A stretch of DNA of 64,000 nt from JAJEFO01 sp022819605 (GTDB taxonomy: Bacteria; Pseudomonadota; Alphaproteobacteria; Rhodobacterales; Rhodobacteraceae). Shown here in pieces: positions 52,868-61,140 of the stretch; within the stretch, counting starts at the first letter, position 1, and every line of letters begins with the position of its first letter. The notes under the pieces were generated by a model. The model searched no databases. It was not told the DNA's origin and was given only the letters and a program-made list of their open reading frames with translations. The translations under genes and the position numbers were made by a program. Location: positions 2,232,001 through 2,296,000 of the forward strand of contig OZ244901.1 in NCBI GenBank assembly GCA_965221545.1. Direction: 5' to 3'.

Positions 52868-53887
52868 ATGAAGAAAAAGACCTTCGCGATTTTCGTGGGC
52901 CCTTCGGTCTTCATGATGGTCCTTTTCATTGCCGCCCCGTTGCTTTCGGTTCTTTGGCAAAGCTTCCATGTCACGCAGCCTGTCTACGAGCAGGTTGAGG
53001 TTGAGACCTGCACGCCGGGGCTCCTGGGCTCGGTCTGCACAACCGAAATGAAGACCCGACCTCTCCTGAACGACAACGGCAAGATCCTGACCGAGACGAC
53101 CTTTGTCGGGCTGCAAAGCTATCGCAACGTGATCGAGCCCGAAAAGCTGCGCTCGGCGATAGCAAGGGGAAGCTGGCGGGACCTGATGAACATTCGCTTC
53201 TGGGCGGCGCTGCGGTTCACGCTTGCATTCACGATCCTGACACTGCCGCTCGTGCTGGGCACCGGGCTGCTAATTGCGCTTGCGGTCAACAACACGTTGC
53301 AGCGGATCAAGGGACCGGTGATCTTCGTTTCGCTTCTGCCGTTCATCATCACACCCGTGATCGGAGCGCTGTCGATCCGTTGGCTGTTCCTCGGTGACGG
53401 CATACTCACAGCGGGGATTGAATGGTGGCTGGACAGGGACATTGCCATGTTCGCCCAGGCCTGGACCATCGAGTTGATGATGTACATCTATCGGGTCTGG
53501 CACGTGGCGCCGTTTGCGTTCGTCGTGTTCTACGCGGGCCTGCAGACCGTGAACAACGACGCAGTGGAGGCTGCAATCATTGATGGAGCATCACGATGGC
53601 AGCGGCTGCGGTATGTCATCATTCCCCATCTGATGCCGCTGGTGATTTTCTTGACGCTCATCCACCTGATGGACGCCTACCGGGTGTTTGAGGAAATTGT
53701 CGGCTTTTCTGCCTCGGCCCACGTCATTTCGCTGCAATGGCTGACTTACGAGTTCCTGCTGCAGGACGGCACCGGCGCACGCGCCATCAGCCGGGCATCG
53801 GCAAGCGCGATCCTGACGATGATCGGGATCGCGGTCTTGCTCGGTGTTCCGCTGCGCCGGGTCTGGCGAGAGCAGAGGGGAGGCTAG
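52868..53887 (+). CDS. ABC importer permease, MalF/UgpA type
   Basis: A 339-residue inner-membrane permease. The first helix (residues 10-32) is followed by a periplasmic segment of roughly 80 residues and then five helices of the core transport domain. The EAA cytoplasmic loop reads EAAIIDGASRWQRLRYVIIPHL near residue 235, the site that would contact the ATPase. GGCGGGG precedes the ATG. Its stop is four bases from the second permease start region. Confidence 0.92.
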   Translation: MKKKTFAIFVGPSVFMMVLFIAAPLLSVLWQSFHVTQPVYEQVEVETCTPGLLGSVCTTEMKTRPLLNDNGKILTETTFVGLQSYRNVIEPEKLRSAIARGSWRDLMNIRFWAALRFTLAFTILTLPLVLGTGLLIALAVNNTLQRIKGPVIFVSLLPFIITPVIGALSIRWLFLGDGILTAGIEWWLDRDIAMFAQAWTIELMMYIYRVWHVAPFAFVVFYAGLQTVNNDAVEAAIIDGASRWQRLRYVIIPHLMPLVIFLTLIHLMDAYRVFEEIVGFSASAHVISLQWLTYEFLLQDGTGARAISRASASAILTMIGIAVLLGVPLRRVWREQRGG

Positions 53888-53891
53888 CGCA

Positions 53892-55046
53892 ATGTCGAGC
53901 TCAGCCCTGCGCCAGCCGATGAGCTTGAAGGCCCTTTCGAACGGGTTCCTGGCGTTCTGGTGCTTCGTTGCGGCATTCCCGATCATCTGGATCGCGGTCA
54001 TGAGTTTCAAGACCCCCGTTGACGCCTTTGATTCAAACCCGTTCCGGGTGATCTTCGGGCCGCACACGCGCTCCAACATCGGGGGGCTGTCGATCATCGA
54101 CATCCTTTTGGGTCTCGCGCTTGCCTGGATTCTGGTCCGGCAGGCGATCCTTTGGCTGCCCGGCAAGGTCGCAGAATACGCGCCCGATGGCCGAACCGGA
54201 ATACCGTGGCTGATTGGCGGCGGAGTCTATGCCCTTGCCTCGCTGGCATTGCTGGTTGTCGTGCTGCCCGCTGCCCTGGCCGTGCTGAACCCGCTGCTGG
54301 GCCCGCTTGGAACCAACATCCTGGGCTTGACGACGGGGCACTACGAAGCTGTCTGGATCGACCGGGGCTTCACTCGCAACTTCGCCAATTCGATGATTGT
54401 GACGACAGGCGTCGTGATGGTTTCCCTGACCGTCGGAACACTCGCGGGCTACGGCCTCGCGCGGTCGGATTCCGTCATAGCTTTCTGGCTGCTTGTCGTC
54501 GCGCTGGTGTTTCGGGCCCTACCGCATTCGGTTCTGGTCTCGGGCTACTTGCCGTATTTCATAACGTCGGCGGAATGGCTCGCCCCGATCTTTGGCGACG
54601 CGGCCCCGACGCTCTACGGCAAACCTTGGGCGATCATCGCCGTTCTTGTCGCCATCAACCAGCCGTTCACGATCTGGATGCTGCGATCGTTCTTTCAGAA
54701 CATCCCTGCCGAGCTGGATGAAGCAGCACGGGTCGACGGGTGTTCGCATTTTGGTGCTTTCCGGCGAGTCATCGTGCCGGTCATGTGGCCCGGCGTGATC
54801 ACCACGGGGCTATTCAGTTTCCTTTTGGCCTACAATGATTTTCTTGTGACCTCTCTGCTTCTGGATGCCCAGAACATGACCATGGTGCCCGCCATCGCAA
54901 ACATGTTCAATCGTGAGACCACGGCATCGGACGAGGTGCAGGCCATCGCAGCTGCCGTCTCCATTACCGCGCCGCTGTTTGTGCTCGTGCTGGTCTTCCA
55001 AAGGCAAATCGTGTCAGGGCTGACTGCCGGCGCCGTGAAGGGGTAG
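53892..55046 (+). CDS. ABC importer permease, MalG/UgpE type
   Basis: A 384-residue inner-membrane permease with an extra pair of hydrophobic helices between residues 60 and 140, longer than the usual ~280-residue members. The EAA loop is ELDEAARVDGCSHFGAFRRV near residue 278, and helix 1 begins FLAFWCFVAAFPIIWIAVMSF. Together with the preceding permease and binding protein it forms most of an importer; the ATPase gene expected next is absent as an intact gene. A shared ATPase from elsewhere is needed if the system works. Confidence 0.92.
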   Translation: MSSSALRQPMSLKALSNGFLAFWCFVAAFPIIWIAVMSFKTPVDAFDSNPFRVIFGPHTRSNIGGLSIIDILLGLALAWILVRQAILWLPGKVAEYAPDGRTGIPWLIGGGVYALASLALLVVVLPAALAVLNPLLGPLGTNILGLTTGHYEAVWIDRGFTRNFANSMIVTTGVVMVSLTVGTLAGYGLARSDSVIAFWLLVVALVFRALPHSVLVSGYLPYFITSAEWLAPIFGDAAPTLYGKPWAIIAVLVAINQPFTIWMLRSFFQNIPAELDEAARVDGCSHFGAFRRVIVPVMWPGVITTGLFSFLLAYNDFLVTSLLLDAQNMTMVPAIANMFNRETTASDEVQAIAAAVSITAPLFVLVLVFQRQIVSGLTAGAVKG

Positions 55047-55069
55047 TTGGCTCAATGTACCGGAACAGG

Positions 55070-55330
55070 CCGGGTCCTTCGCGATCATTTGGCACCCGGT
55101 GGCCGAACGGCCGGAAGATTTGACCGAGGCCGGCCTGCATTCTTTGGCGAAAGTGCCCGGAATGCAGGGCTCTGCATGTCGCGAGCACCACCCGGGCGCC
55201 AGCGCCCACATCAACGTTGATCCGACTGGCAGGGCCATGCGGCAGCTCTTTCGCAGTTGCCCTGGCGGTTCGGTGCCGGCCGCACTTGCCCTGTTCGGAG
55301 ATCTCGAAGGGGCCGTTGATGTTGCCGGGT
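55070..55330 (+). pseudogene. Possible remnant of the importer ATPase (TOBE region)
   Basis: In the place where the importer ATPase should follow, the plus strand reads FGTR, then after an 11-base interruption PEDLTEA, recalling the xGIRPEDL entry of the TOBE domain of MalK/UgpC ATPases. The same frame continues with EHHPGASAHINVDPTGRAM, similar to the second TOBE strand. No Walker A, Walker B or signature motif remains and no start is usable. The match is by eye and weak; the segment could be chance. Confidence 0.35.
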
Positions 55331-55398
55331 CACTGTGGAGCGGGCGAGGAGTCGAAGTGATCCCCTCCCGGACGGAGTTGACGGTTGCCGAAGATATG

Positions 55399-55416
55399 AC
55401 TAGTTTAAAATCTAGT
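55399..55416. promoter_or_regulatory. Palindromic operator of the toxin-antitoxin unit
   Basis: ACTAG-N8-CTAGT lies 14 bases before the antitoxin start and ends just ahead of its GGAG site. The same stretch also reads as a CTAGTTT direct repeat. Phd-type antitoxins autorepress by binding such short palindromes. Confidence 0.6.
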
Positions 55417-55429
55417 TTGGAGAAGTTCC

Positions 55430-55684
55430 ATGCGAGAAGTAGGTGCTTTTGAAGCAAAAACCCACCTTTCTGCACTGCTGGATTCGGTTCAATTGGGTGA
55501 ACACATCACCATCACCAAGCGCGGGAAACCCGTCGCGCAATTGATGCCGGTAAGTCAGGTTTCGATCAGTCATCGTGCCAATTTGGTCTCGCGTATCGAG
55601 AAATTGCGAGCCCGCATCGCTGCCGAGAGCGGCATGTTCACGACAAGGGATGTTCTTTCTGCCAGGGATGAAGGGCGGAAGTAA
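55430..55684 (+). CDS. Phd/YefM-family antitoxin
   Basis: An 84-residue antitoxin: residues 1-55 form the Phd/YefM DNA-binding fold (EVGAFEAKTHLSALLDSV, ITITKRGKPVAQLMPV) and the rest is a toxin-wrapping tail (RIEKLRARIAAESGMFTTRD). GGAG precedes the ATG. It is 42 bases upstream of the PIN toxin gene, the usual antitoxin-first order. The operator palindrome just ahead indicates autoregulation. Confidence 0.92.
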   Translation: MREVGAFEAKTHLSALLDSVQLGEHITITKRGKPVAQLMPVSQVSISHRANLVSRIEKLRARIAAESGMFTTRDVLSARDEGRK

Positions 55685-55726
55685 GCGACCCGTCCCTGAG
55701 AAAGAGGCACCCATCGGGACGAACAG

Positions 55727-56128
55727 ATGACCAATCATCCGGCCATTGTCATTGACGCCTCCTACGCCGCATCCTGGTTGCTCCCGGATGAAACTGGGGG
55801 CACCTCATTGGGAACCGTTGAATTTTCGGAATTGCACGCACCAATGCTGTTTTGGGCGGAGATGCGCAATATCTTGGTGGTTTCGGAGAGACGCAAGCGA
55901 CTGACGGTCGAGGCACTGTCTGAAGCACTGTCGATCCTTGATGCGTTGCAGGTGAACTTTGACAACTCACCTGACGGCAACAGAGTCATTCAACTGGCTC
56001 GGAGCCATAAGCTCACGGTCTATGATGCACTGTATATAGAGTTGGCACTGCGGTTGCAGACACCGTTCGTTACACTTGATTGCAAGCTTGCAACCGCCGC
56101 TCAACGGGAAGGCGTACCCGTCCAATAG
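55727..56128 (+). CDS. vapC: VapC-type PIN-domain toxin
   Basis: A 133-residue PIN-domain ribonuclease. The acidic active-site residues are visible: IVIDASYAASWLLPDE (D9/D10 region), the Glu in FWAEMRNIL, and the aspartates of LTVYDALYIELAL and FVTLDCKLATAA. VapC toxins cleave tRNA or rRNA when the antitoxin is degraded. It is paired with a Phd-type rather than VapB-type antitoxin, a common combination. The pair sits at the end of the catabolic island, before mfd. Confidence 0.92.
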   Translation: MTNHPAIVIDASYAASWLLPDETGGTSLGTVEFSELHAPMLFWAEMRNILVVSERRKRLTVEALSEALSILDALQVNFDNSPDGNRVIQLARSHKLTVYDALYIELALRLQTPFVTLDCKLATAAQREGVPVQ

Positions 56129-56274
56129 GCGTTGGCGCACGGCTGGTTGTGAGAGCCGAGTCGACCTTGGCCCACTTGTTGAACCGCGCTCGTAGCAAGG
56201 GCGTTTCATCACGCGACATGTGTGCGTTTTCGAACAGCCGTTGACACGGGAGCCCAAGCATTTACCTCGGCACC

Positions 56275-59200
56275 ATGCCGGAGCCACGCATGAAGATTCT
56301 TTCGGGCGCGCCAGAAGGACTTGACGCCTCGCTTGTCCTGCGTGAATTGGAGACTGCGCCAAGGATCTGTCATGTCGCGAGAGACGACAAGCGCATGGCA
56401 GCCATGGCGGAAGCACTTGCATTCTTCTCGCCGCATGTCCGGGTGCTGAGATTCCCTGGCTGGGACTGTCTCCCGTATGAGCGTGTTTCTCCGAATGTGG
56501 ACATCTCGGCGGAACGCATGGGAACTCTGACGCGCCTTGTCCACGATGCTCCCGAATCCTTCATCCTTTTGACGACCCTCAATGCGGCAACGCAGAGAAT
56601 TCCGCCTCGCGAACTCGTTCGGGCATCCAGCTTCACTGCGCGAGTCGGCGAGCAGGTGAACGAGATTGCGCTGAGGGAATTTCTGACCCGCATGGGGTTC
56701 GTGCAGGCCCCAACTGTGGCGGAGCCCGGGGACTATGCGGTCCGCGGCGGCATCATTGACATCTTTTCGCCCGGTGAGGGCGGGCCGGTACGACTCGATC
56801 TCTTCGGAGATGTGCTGGAAGACGTGCGTCGCTTTGATGCCGTCACGCAGAGGACCGTCGCGCAGCTTCCGGCCGTCGAACTGGCGCCGGTCAGCGAGGT
56901 CATCATCGACGAGACATCCATCTCCCGCTTTCGGCAGAACTACAGGCAGGAATTCGGGGCAGGGGGATCTGGCGACCCGCTGTACGAGGCGATCAGCACT
57001 GGGCGACGGCATTCAGGCATCGAACATTGGCTGCCATTCTTCTACGGGCACCTCGATACGGTCTTCGATTACTTGCCCTACGCAACAATCACGCTTGATG
57101 ACCGGACGAAGGCCATGCACGAGGCTCGTTGGGAAGCCGTGAACATTCAATACGAAGCGCGCCAGGAAGCACGGATTGCCGTCAGCGAGATGGACCGCGT
57201 CTACAAGCCAACGCCGCCTGGGCAGCTCTATCTTGACGACGCGGCATGGCAAGCCGCAACCGAGGGCCGCAAGATTCTGCAGCTCGCGGTTTCACCGCAG
57301 CCTGCGGGGCCGGGGAGCGTGGACGCAGGTGGGCGAATCGGTCGAGACTTCGCCCCTGAGCGCCTGCGGGAATCCGCAAGCCTTCTTGAGGCTTTAGCCG
57401 ACCACATCAGGATCAGGGCAAGCTCGGATCAAGTTGTCATCGCGTCTTATTCGGAGGGCGCGCGGGAGCGTCTGCAGGGTCTCATTGCCGAACACGACAT
57501 TCTGGGTGCCGCTGCGATTTCCGACTTCAGCGATGTCCCCGAAGGCAAGGGAGGCGTCTTTCTGGCCGTATGGGCACTGCAGCACGGATTCGAGAGCAGC
57601 AAGGGCCTCACGGTCATCTCCGAACAGGACGTCTTCGGCGACCGTCTGACACGCCAACCCAGAAAGAGGCGCCGTGCCGACGATTTCCTGACTGAAGCCC
57701 GATCGCTCAGCCCCGAGGACCTAGTCGTTCACGTGGAACACGGCGTCGGCCGCTACAAGGGTCTGGAGGTCGTCGAAGCCCTTGGTGCGCCGCATGAGTG
57801 CATCCACCTCGAATACGCTGGCGGTGACAAGCTGTACCTGCCGGTTGAGAACATCGAGCTTCTGAGTCGTTACGGTCACGATGAGGGCCTTCTGGACCGT
57901 TTAGGAAGTGCCGCTTGGCAGGCTCGAAAGGCAGGGCTCAAGAAACGCATTCGCGAAATCGCCGACAGGCTCGTTCGCATTGCTGCGGAACGGCATCTCC
58001 GGAAAGCTCCGGCCATCATGCCGCCGGACGACCTTTGGGAAGCGTTTTTGGCGCGCTTTTCCTATCAGGAAACCGACGATCAGCTTGCAGCAATTGCCGA
58101 AACGCTTGGAGACATGGCGGCGAGCAAGCCGATGGACAGATTGATCTGCGGCGATGTGGGCTTCGGCAAGACCGAAGTGGCAATGCGCGCGGCATTTGCC
58201 GCTGCTATGTCTGGGGTGCAGGTCGCAGTCATCGCCCCAACCACGCTTCTCGCTCGTCAGCACGCAGCAAGATTTGTCGAACGGTTCCAGGGATTCCCGA
58301 TCGAAGTTCGGCAACTGTCAAGATTTGTTCCCGCGAAGGAGTCCAAAAGGACGCGCGACGGACTTGCCGACGGAACGGTGGACATCGTAATCGGAACGCA
58401 CGCTGTTCTTGCAAAGTCCGTGCGCTTTCGGAATCTCGGATTGTTGGTCGTCGATGAGGAGCAGCATTTCGGCGTGACGCACAAGGAGCGAATGAAACAG
58501 CTTCGTTCCGACATCCATGTCCTCACGCTTACGGCCACACCCATTCCGCGCACGCTTCAGATGTCGCTGACGGGCGTGCGCGACCTGTCCGTCATCGGAA
58601 CGCCGCCCGTTGATCGCCTTGCCATACGCACCTACGTGAGCGAGTTCGACAGCGTGACGCTCCGAGAGGCATTGCTTCGCGAACATTATCGGGGCGGGCA
58701 ATCGTTCTTTGTGGTGCCAAGGATCAGCGACATTCCCGAGATCGAAGTCTGGCTTTCCGAGCAGGTTCCTGAACTCACCCGTGTCGTCGTCCATGGGCAA
58801 CTGGCGGCAAGCACGCTCGATGATCGAATGAACGCATTTTATGAAGGCGCGTTCGACGTACTCTTGGCCACGACGATCGTGGAATCCGGTCTCGACATTC
58901 CAACAGCCAACACCATGATCGTCCACCGAGCGGACATGTTCGGGCTCGCGCAACTCTATCAGATTCGGGGACGGGTAGGGCGCTCGAAAGCCCGTGCCTA
59001 TGCCTATCTCACGACCCGACCCAATTCCACGCTCACGGTGCAGGCAGAAAGACGGCTTAGAGTTCTCGGCTCCCTGGATTCGCTTGGCGCAGGGTTCACG
59101 CTCGCAACTCAGGATCTGGACATCCGCGGAGCCGGCAACATCCTAGGCGAGGAGCAGTCGGGACACATTCGCGAAGTGGGCTTTGAACTCTATCGCTCCA

Positions 59201-59715
59201 TGCTGGAAGACATGATTGCGAAGATCCGGTCGGGTGAAACCGCAGGCCTCACCGATACCCAAGACCAATGGTCGCCACAGATCAGGCTCGGTGTGCCAGT
59301 CCTGATACCGGAAAGTTACGTTCGTGACCTTGATGTCCGTCTTGGCCTGTATCGCCGCCTCTCGAACGTGTCGTCCAAGGTTGAAATCGAAGGCTTTGCC
59401 GCCGAACTCATTGACCGGTTCGGCAAGTTGCCGAATGAGGTGAACGCCCTGCTTCTCGTGGTACGCATCAAGAGCGAATGCAGGAAAGCCGGAATTGCGC
59501 GCCTCGACACCGGCCCCAAGGGCGCGACGATCCAGTTTCATGAAGACCGATTCGCGAATCCGGAAGGTCTTGTGGAGTTCATTCGTGGCCAGAACGGGCT
59601 TGCGAAGATCAAAAGCAACAAGCTCATCGTGCGCCGGGACTGGCGAAAGAACCGCGATCGGGTCCAAGGCGCATTCGCTGTCGCGCGCGAATTGGCTTCA
59701 AAAGCACGCAGTTAA
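56275..59715 (+). CDS. mfd: Transcription-repair coupling factor
   Basis: Removes stalled RNA polymerase and recruits UvrA to transcribed-strand lesions. The 1146-residue product has the UvrB-homology N-terminal region (FPGWDCLPYERVSP), the RNA-polymerase interaction domain around LVHVEHGVGRYKGLEVV, the SF2 translocase with Walker A GDVGFGKTEVAMRAA and VVDEEQHFGVTHKE (DEEQ box), TATPIPRTLQMSL, and QIRGRVGRS motif VI, plus a C-terminal UvrA-binding domain. Length is normal. The start could also be the ATG five codons later. Confidence 0.97.
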   Translation: MPEPRMKILSGAPEGLDASLVLRELETAPRICHVARDDKRMAAMAEALAFFSPHVRVLRFPGWDCLPYERVSPNVDISAERMGTLTRLVHDAPESFILLTTLNAATQRIPPRELVRASSFTARVGEQVNEIALREFLTRMGFVQAPTVAEPGDYAVRGGIIDIFSPGEGGPVRLDLFGDVLEDVRRFDAVTQRTVAQLPAVELAPVSEVIIDETSISRFRQNYRQEFGAGGSGDPLYEAISTGRRHSGIEHWLPFFYGHLDTVFDYLPYATITLDDRTKAMHEARWEAVNIQYEARQEARIAVSEMDRVYKPTPPGQLYLDDAAWQAATEGRKILQLAVSPQPAGPGSVDAGGRIGRDFAPERLRESASLLEALADHIRIRASSDQVVIASYSEGARERLQGLIAEHDILGAAAISDFSDVPEGKGGVFLAVWALQHGFESSKGLTVISEQDVFGDRLTRQPRKRRRADDFLTEARSLSPEDLVVHVEHGVGRYKGLEVVEALGAPHECIHLEYAGGDKLYLPVENIELLSRYGHDEGLLDRLGSAAWQARKAGLKKRIREIADRLVRIAAERHLRKAPAIMPPDDLWEAFLARFSYQETDDQLAAIAETLGDMAASKPMDRLICGDVGFGKTEVAMRAAFAAAMSGVQVAVIAPTTLLARQHAARFVERFQGFPIEVRQLSRFVPAKESKRTRDGLADGTVDIVIGTHAVLAKSVRFRNLGLLVVDEEQHFGVTHKERMKQLRSDIHVLTLTATPIPRTLQMSLTGVRDLSVIGTPPVDRLAIRTYVSEFDSVTLREALLREHYRGGQSFFVVPRISDIPEIEVWLSEQVPELTRVVVHGQLAASTLDDRMNAFYEGAFDVLLATTIVESGLDIPTANTMIVHRADMFGLAQLYQIRGRVGRSKARAYAYLTTRPNSTLTVQAERRLRVLGSLDSLGAGFTLATQDLDIRGAGNILGEEQSGHIREVGFELYRSMLEDMIAKIRSGETAGLTDTQDQWSPQIRLGVPVLIPESYVRDLDVRLGLYRRLSNVSSKVEIEGFAAELIDRFGKLPNEVNALLLVVRIKSECRKAGIARLDTGPKGATIQFHEDRFANPEGLVEFIRGQNGLAKIKSNKLIVRRDWRKNRDRVQGAFAVARELASKARS

Positions 59716-59821
59716 TTCCGATTCCGAGACATCAGCGACAGAATCTCGCACCTCGAATCCTGCAAGAGGTCTTACACGTCTTGCACCTTGGGTCAGCTAT
59801 GGCCTAAATGCGCCGAAATGT

Positions 59822-59907
59822 GCCCGAGTGGCGGAATGGTAGACGCAGCGGATTCAAAATCCGCCGGCAGAAATGCCGTGCGAGTTCGAGTCTCGCCTCG
59901 GGCACCA
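59822..59907 (+). tRNA. tRNA-Leu (anticodon CAA)
   Basis: An 86-base class II tRNA. The acceptor stem GCCCGAG pairs with CTCGGGC; the anticodon arm is GCGGA-TTCAAAA-TCCGC with CAA at positions 34-36; a long variable arm (CCGGCAGAAATGCCG) and a T arm with GTTCGAGTC follow. The CCA end is encoded. It reads UUG codons. It lies between mfd and modA; no integrase or duplicated 3' end is seen nearby. Confidence 0.97.
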
Positions 59908-59975
59908 GAAAGCGCCAAGAACTCTTTGCAGATGCACTGAGAGCCAGAACTGGACAGGAAACGGCCTCAAGGTCA

Positions 59976-60698
59976 ATGAAACACGCATTTGCTTCTCTCG
60001 TTCTTGCATGTTGGGCCGGTCTCGCGACGGCTGCCGACGTGACCGTCGCCGTGTCGTCGAATTTTGTCACGACTGCTCTGAAGCTCGCCGCCGAGTTCGA
60101 AGGTGAGACAGGATTCTCCATCGGCATCAGTCACGGCGCCACCGGACATCTTTATACGCAAGTCGCGCGCGGCGCGCCCTTCGACGTGCTGCTTGCAGGC
60201 GATGCCGAGCGCCCGGCACTATTGCTGGCTAACGGGAGGGCTACAGAAACGCGCGCTTATGCGGTCGGGCGTCTTGTGTTGGTGTCACGGGAACCCTTGA
60301 CACGAAAATCCGCCGCCTTGGTCCTGGAAGGCAAGAACGTCGCCTTGGCCGACCCGATTGCAGCGCCCTATGGCAAGGCATCCACGACGGCGATGGAGCG
60401 ATTGAAGCTGGACACCGCTGACTTCAAGACGCTTTTGGTAATCAACGTGGGACAAGTAGCCACTCTCTTCAGCACCGGCAACGCCGATGCCGCCTTCGTC
60501 GCGGCGTCACAGGTACCGTTTCTTGATGCACCTGAAGTGTTCGACCTTGAGGAACTGATTCCCGACATTCCACAGCATGCAGCATTTCTCGCCCGGGCTT
60601 CCGAAAACGAGGCTGCACATGCGTTCTGGGATTGGTTGGCGACCGCAAGCGCACAAGACCTGATCGCGGAATCGGGTTACGACCTCCCAGAAAAGTGA
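59976..60698 (+). CDS. modA: Molybdate-binding periplasmic protein
   Basis: A 240-residue ABC-importer binding protein for molybdate. The signal peptide is residues 1-19 (FASLVLACWAGLATAADV), and the mature protein starts VTVAVSSNFVTTALKLAAEF with HGATGHLYTQVARGAPFDVLLAGDAERP, the ModA signature around the oxyanion site. LADPIAAPYGKA and VGQVATLFSTGNADAAFVAAS are also typical. modB and modC are not adjacent, so the rest of the importer is elsewhere. Molybdenum is needed for NarG in this window. It lies just after a tRNA gene, with no clear shared promoter. Confidence 0.9.
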   Translation: MKHAFASLVLACWAGLATAADVTVAVSSNFVTTALKLAAEFEGETGFSIGISHGATGHLYTQVARGAPFDVLLAGDAERPALLLANGRATETRAYAVGRLVLVSREPLTRKSAALVLEGKNVALADPIAAPYGKASTTAMERLKLDTADFKTLLVINVGQVATLFSTGNADAAFVAASQVPFLDAPEVFDLEELIPDIPQHAAFLARASENEAAHAFWDWLATASAQDLIAESGYDLPEK

Positions 60699-61140
60699 GC
60701 GCTTGGTCCGAGAATTGAATGGCCCTGAATGTCAATTCGACGACATCCACCGGCAGTTGGTTGCGACCTTGCCTCAAGGCTGGTGACCTGCGACGACAAT
60801 TTCGTGCGTCCACCCGCTCATTGAAGCACTCACGTAGCTTCCGGTGACGCAGTTGTCGGTGGTGGATCCAAGGGCTCGTGCCGTCATGCGCTGAACGGTT
60901 CCCGGGGATGAAGTTCGGGAATTGGCACAAAATGCGGTATCTGCAATTTGCCAATTCTCTGCCTTCTGGAAATCTCAGGTGTCTGCGATTTTTTGCTTGC
61001 AACCGTCGGCGCGTCACCATAATTCGCGGCCAATTCACAGGCAGGACTTGGGCCGTCGGGGGATGCATCCTCGCTTGGTCCGCCGGTTGGGAGAGATCTC
61101 TGACGTCCTGCCGAGGCGCAAACCGGGAAAGGAAATGGAT
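60699..61140. other. Leader region of rpsB
   Basis: These 442 bases hold no supported gene. They should contain the rpsB promoter and an untranslated leader. A perfect inverted repeat lies at 60919-60957. Ribosomal protein leaders are often autoregulated by the encoded protein, so an S2-binding RNA structure is possible but unproven. Confidence 0.5.
60919..60957. promoter_or_regulatory. Inverted repeat in the rpsB leader
   Basis: GAATTGGC (60919-60926) and GCCAATTC (60950-60957) are perfect 8-base arms with a 23-base spacer. It could be a protein-binding site or an RNA stem of the leader. Confidence 0.4.

Noticed and set aside
55014..55475. Minus-strand open frame over the 3' end of the permease and the antitoxin start
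   Set aside because: It overlaps the antitoxin and its operator and is Ser/Pro/Arg-rich shadow sequence.
59822..59907. tRNA-Leu as an integration site
   Set aside because: No duplicate of the tRNA 3' end was noticed downstream and the neighbours are core genes.
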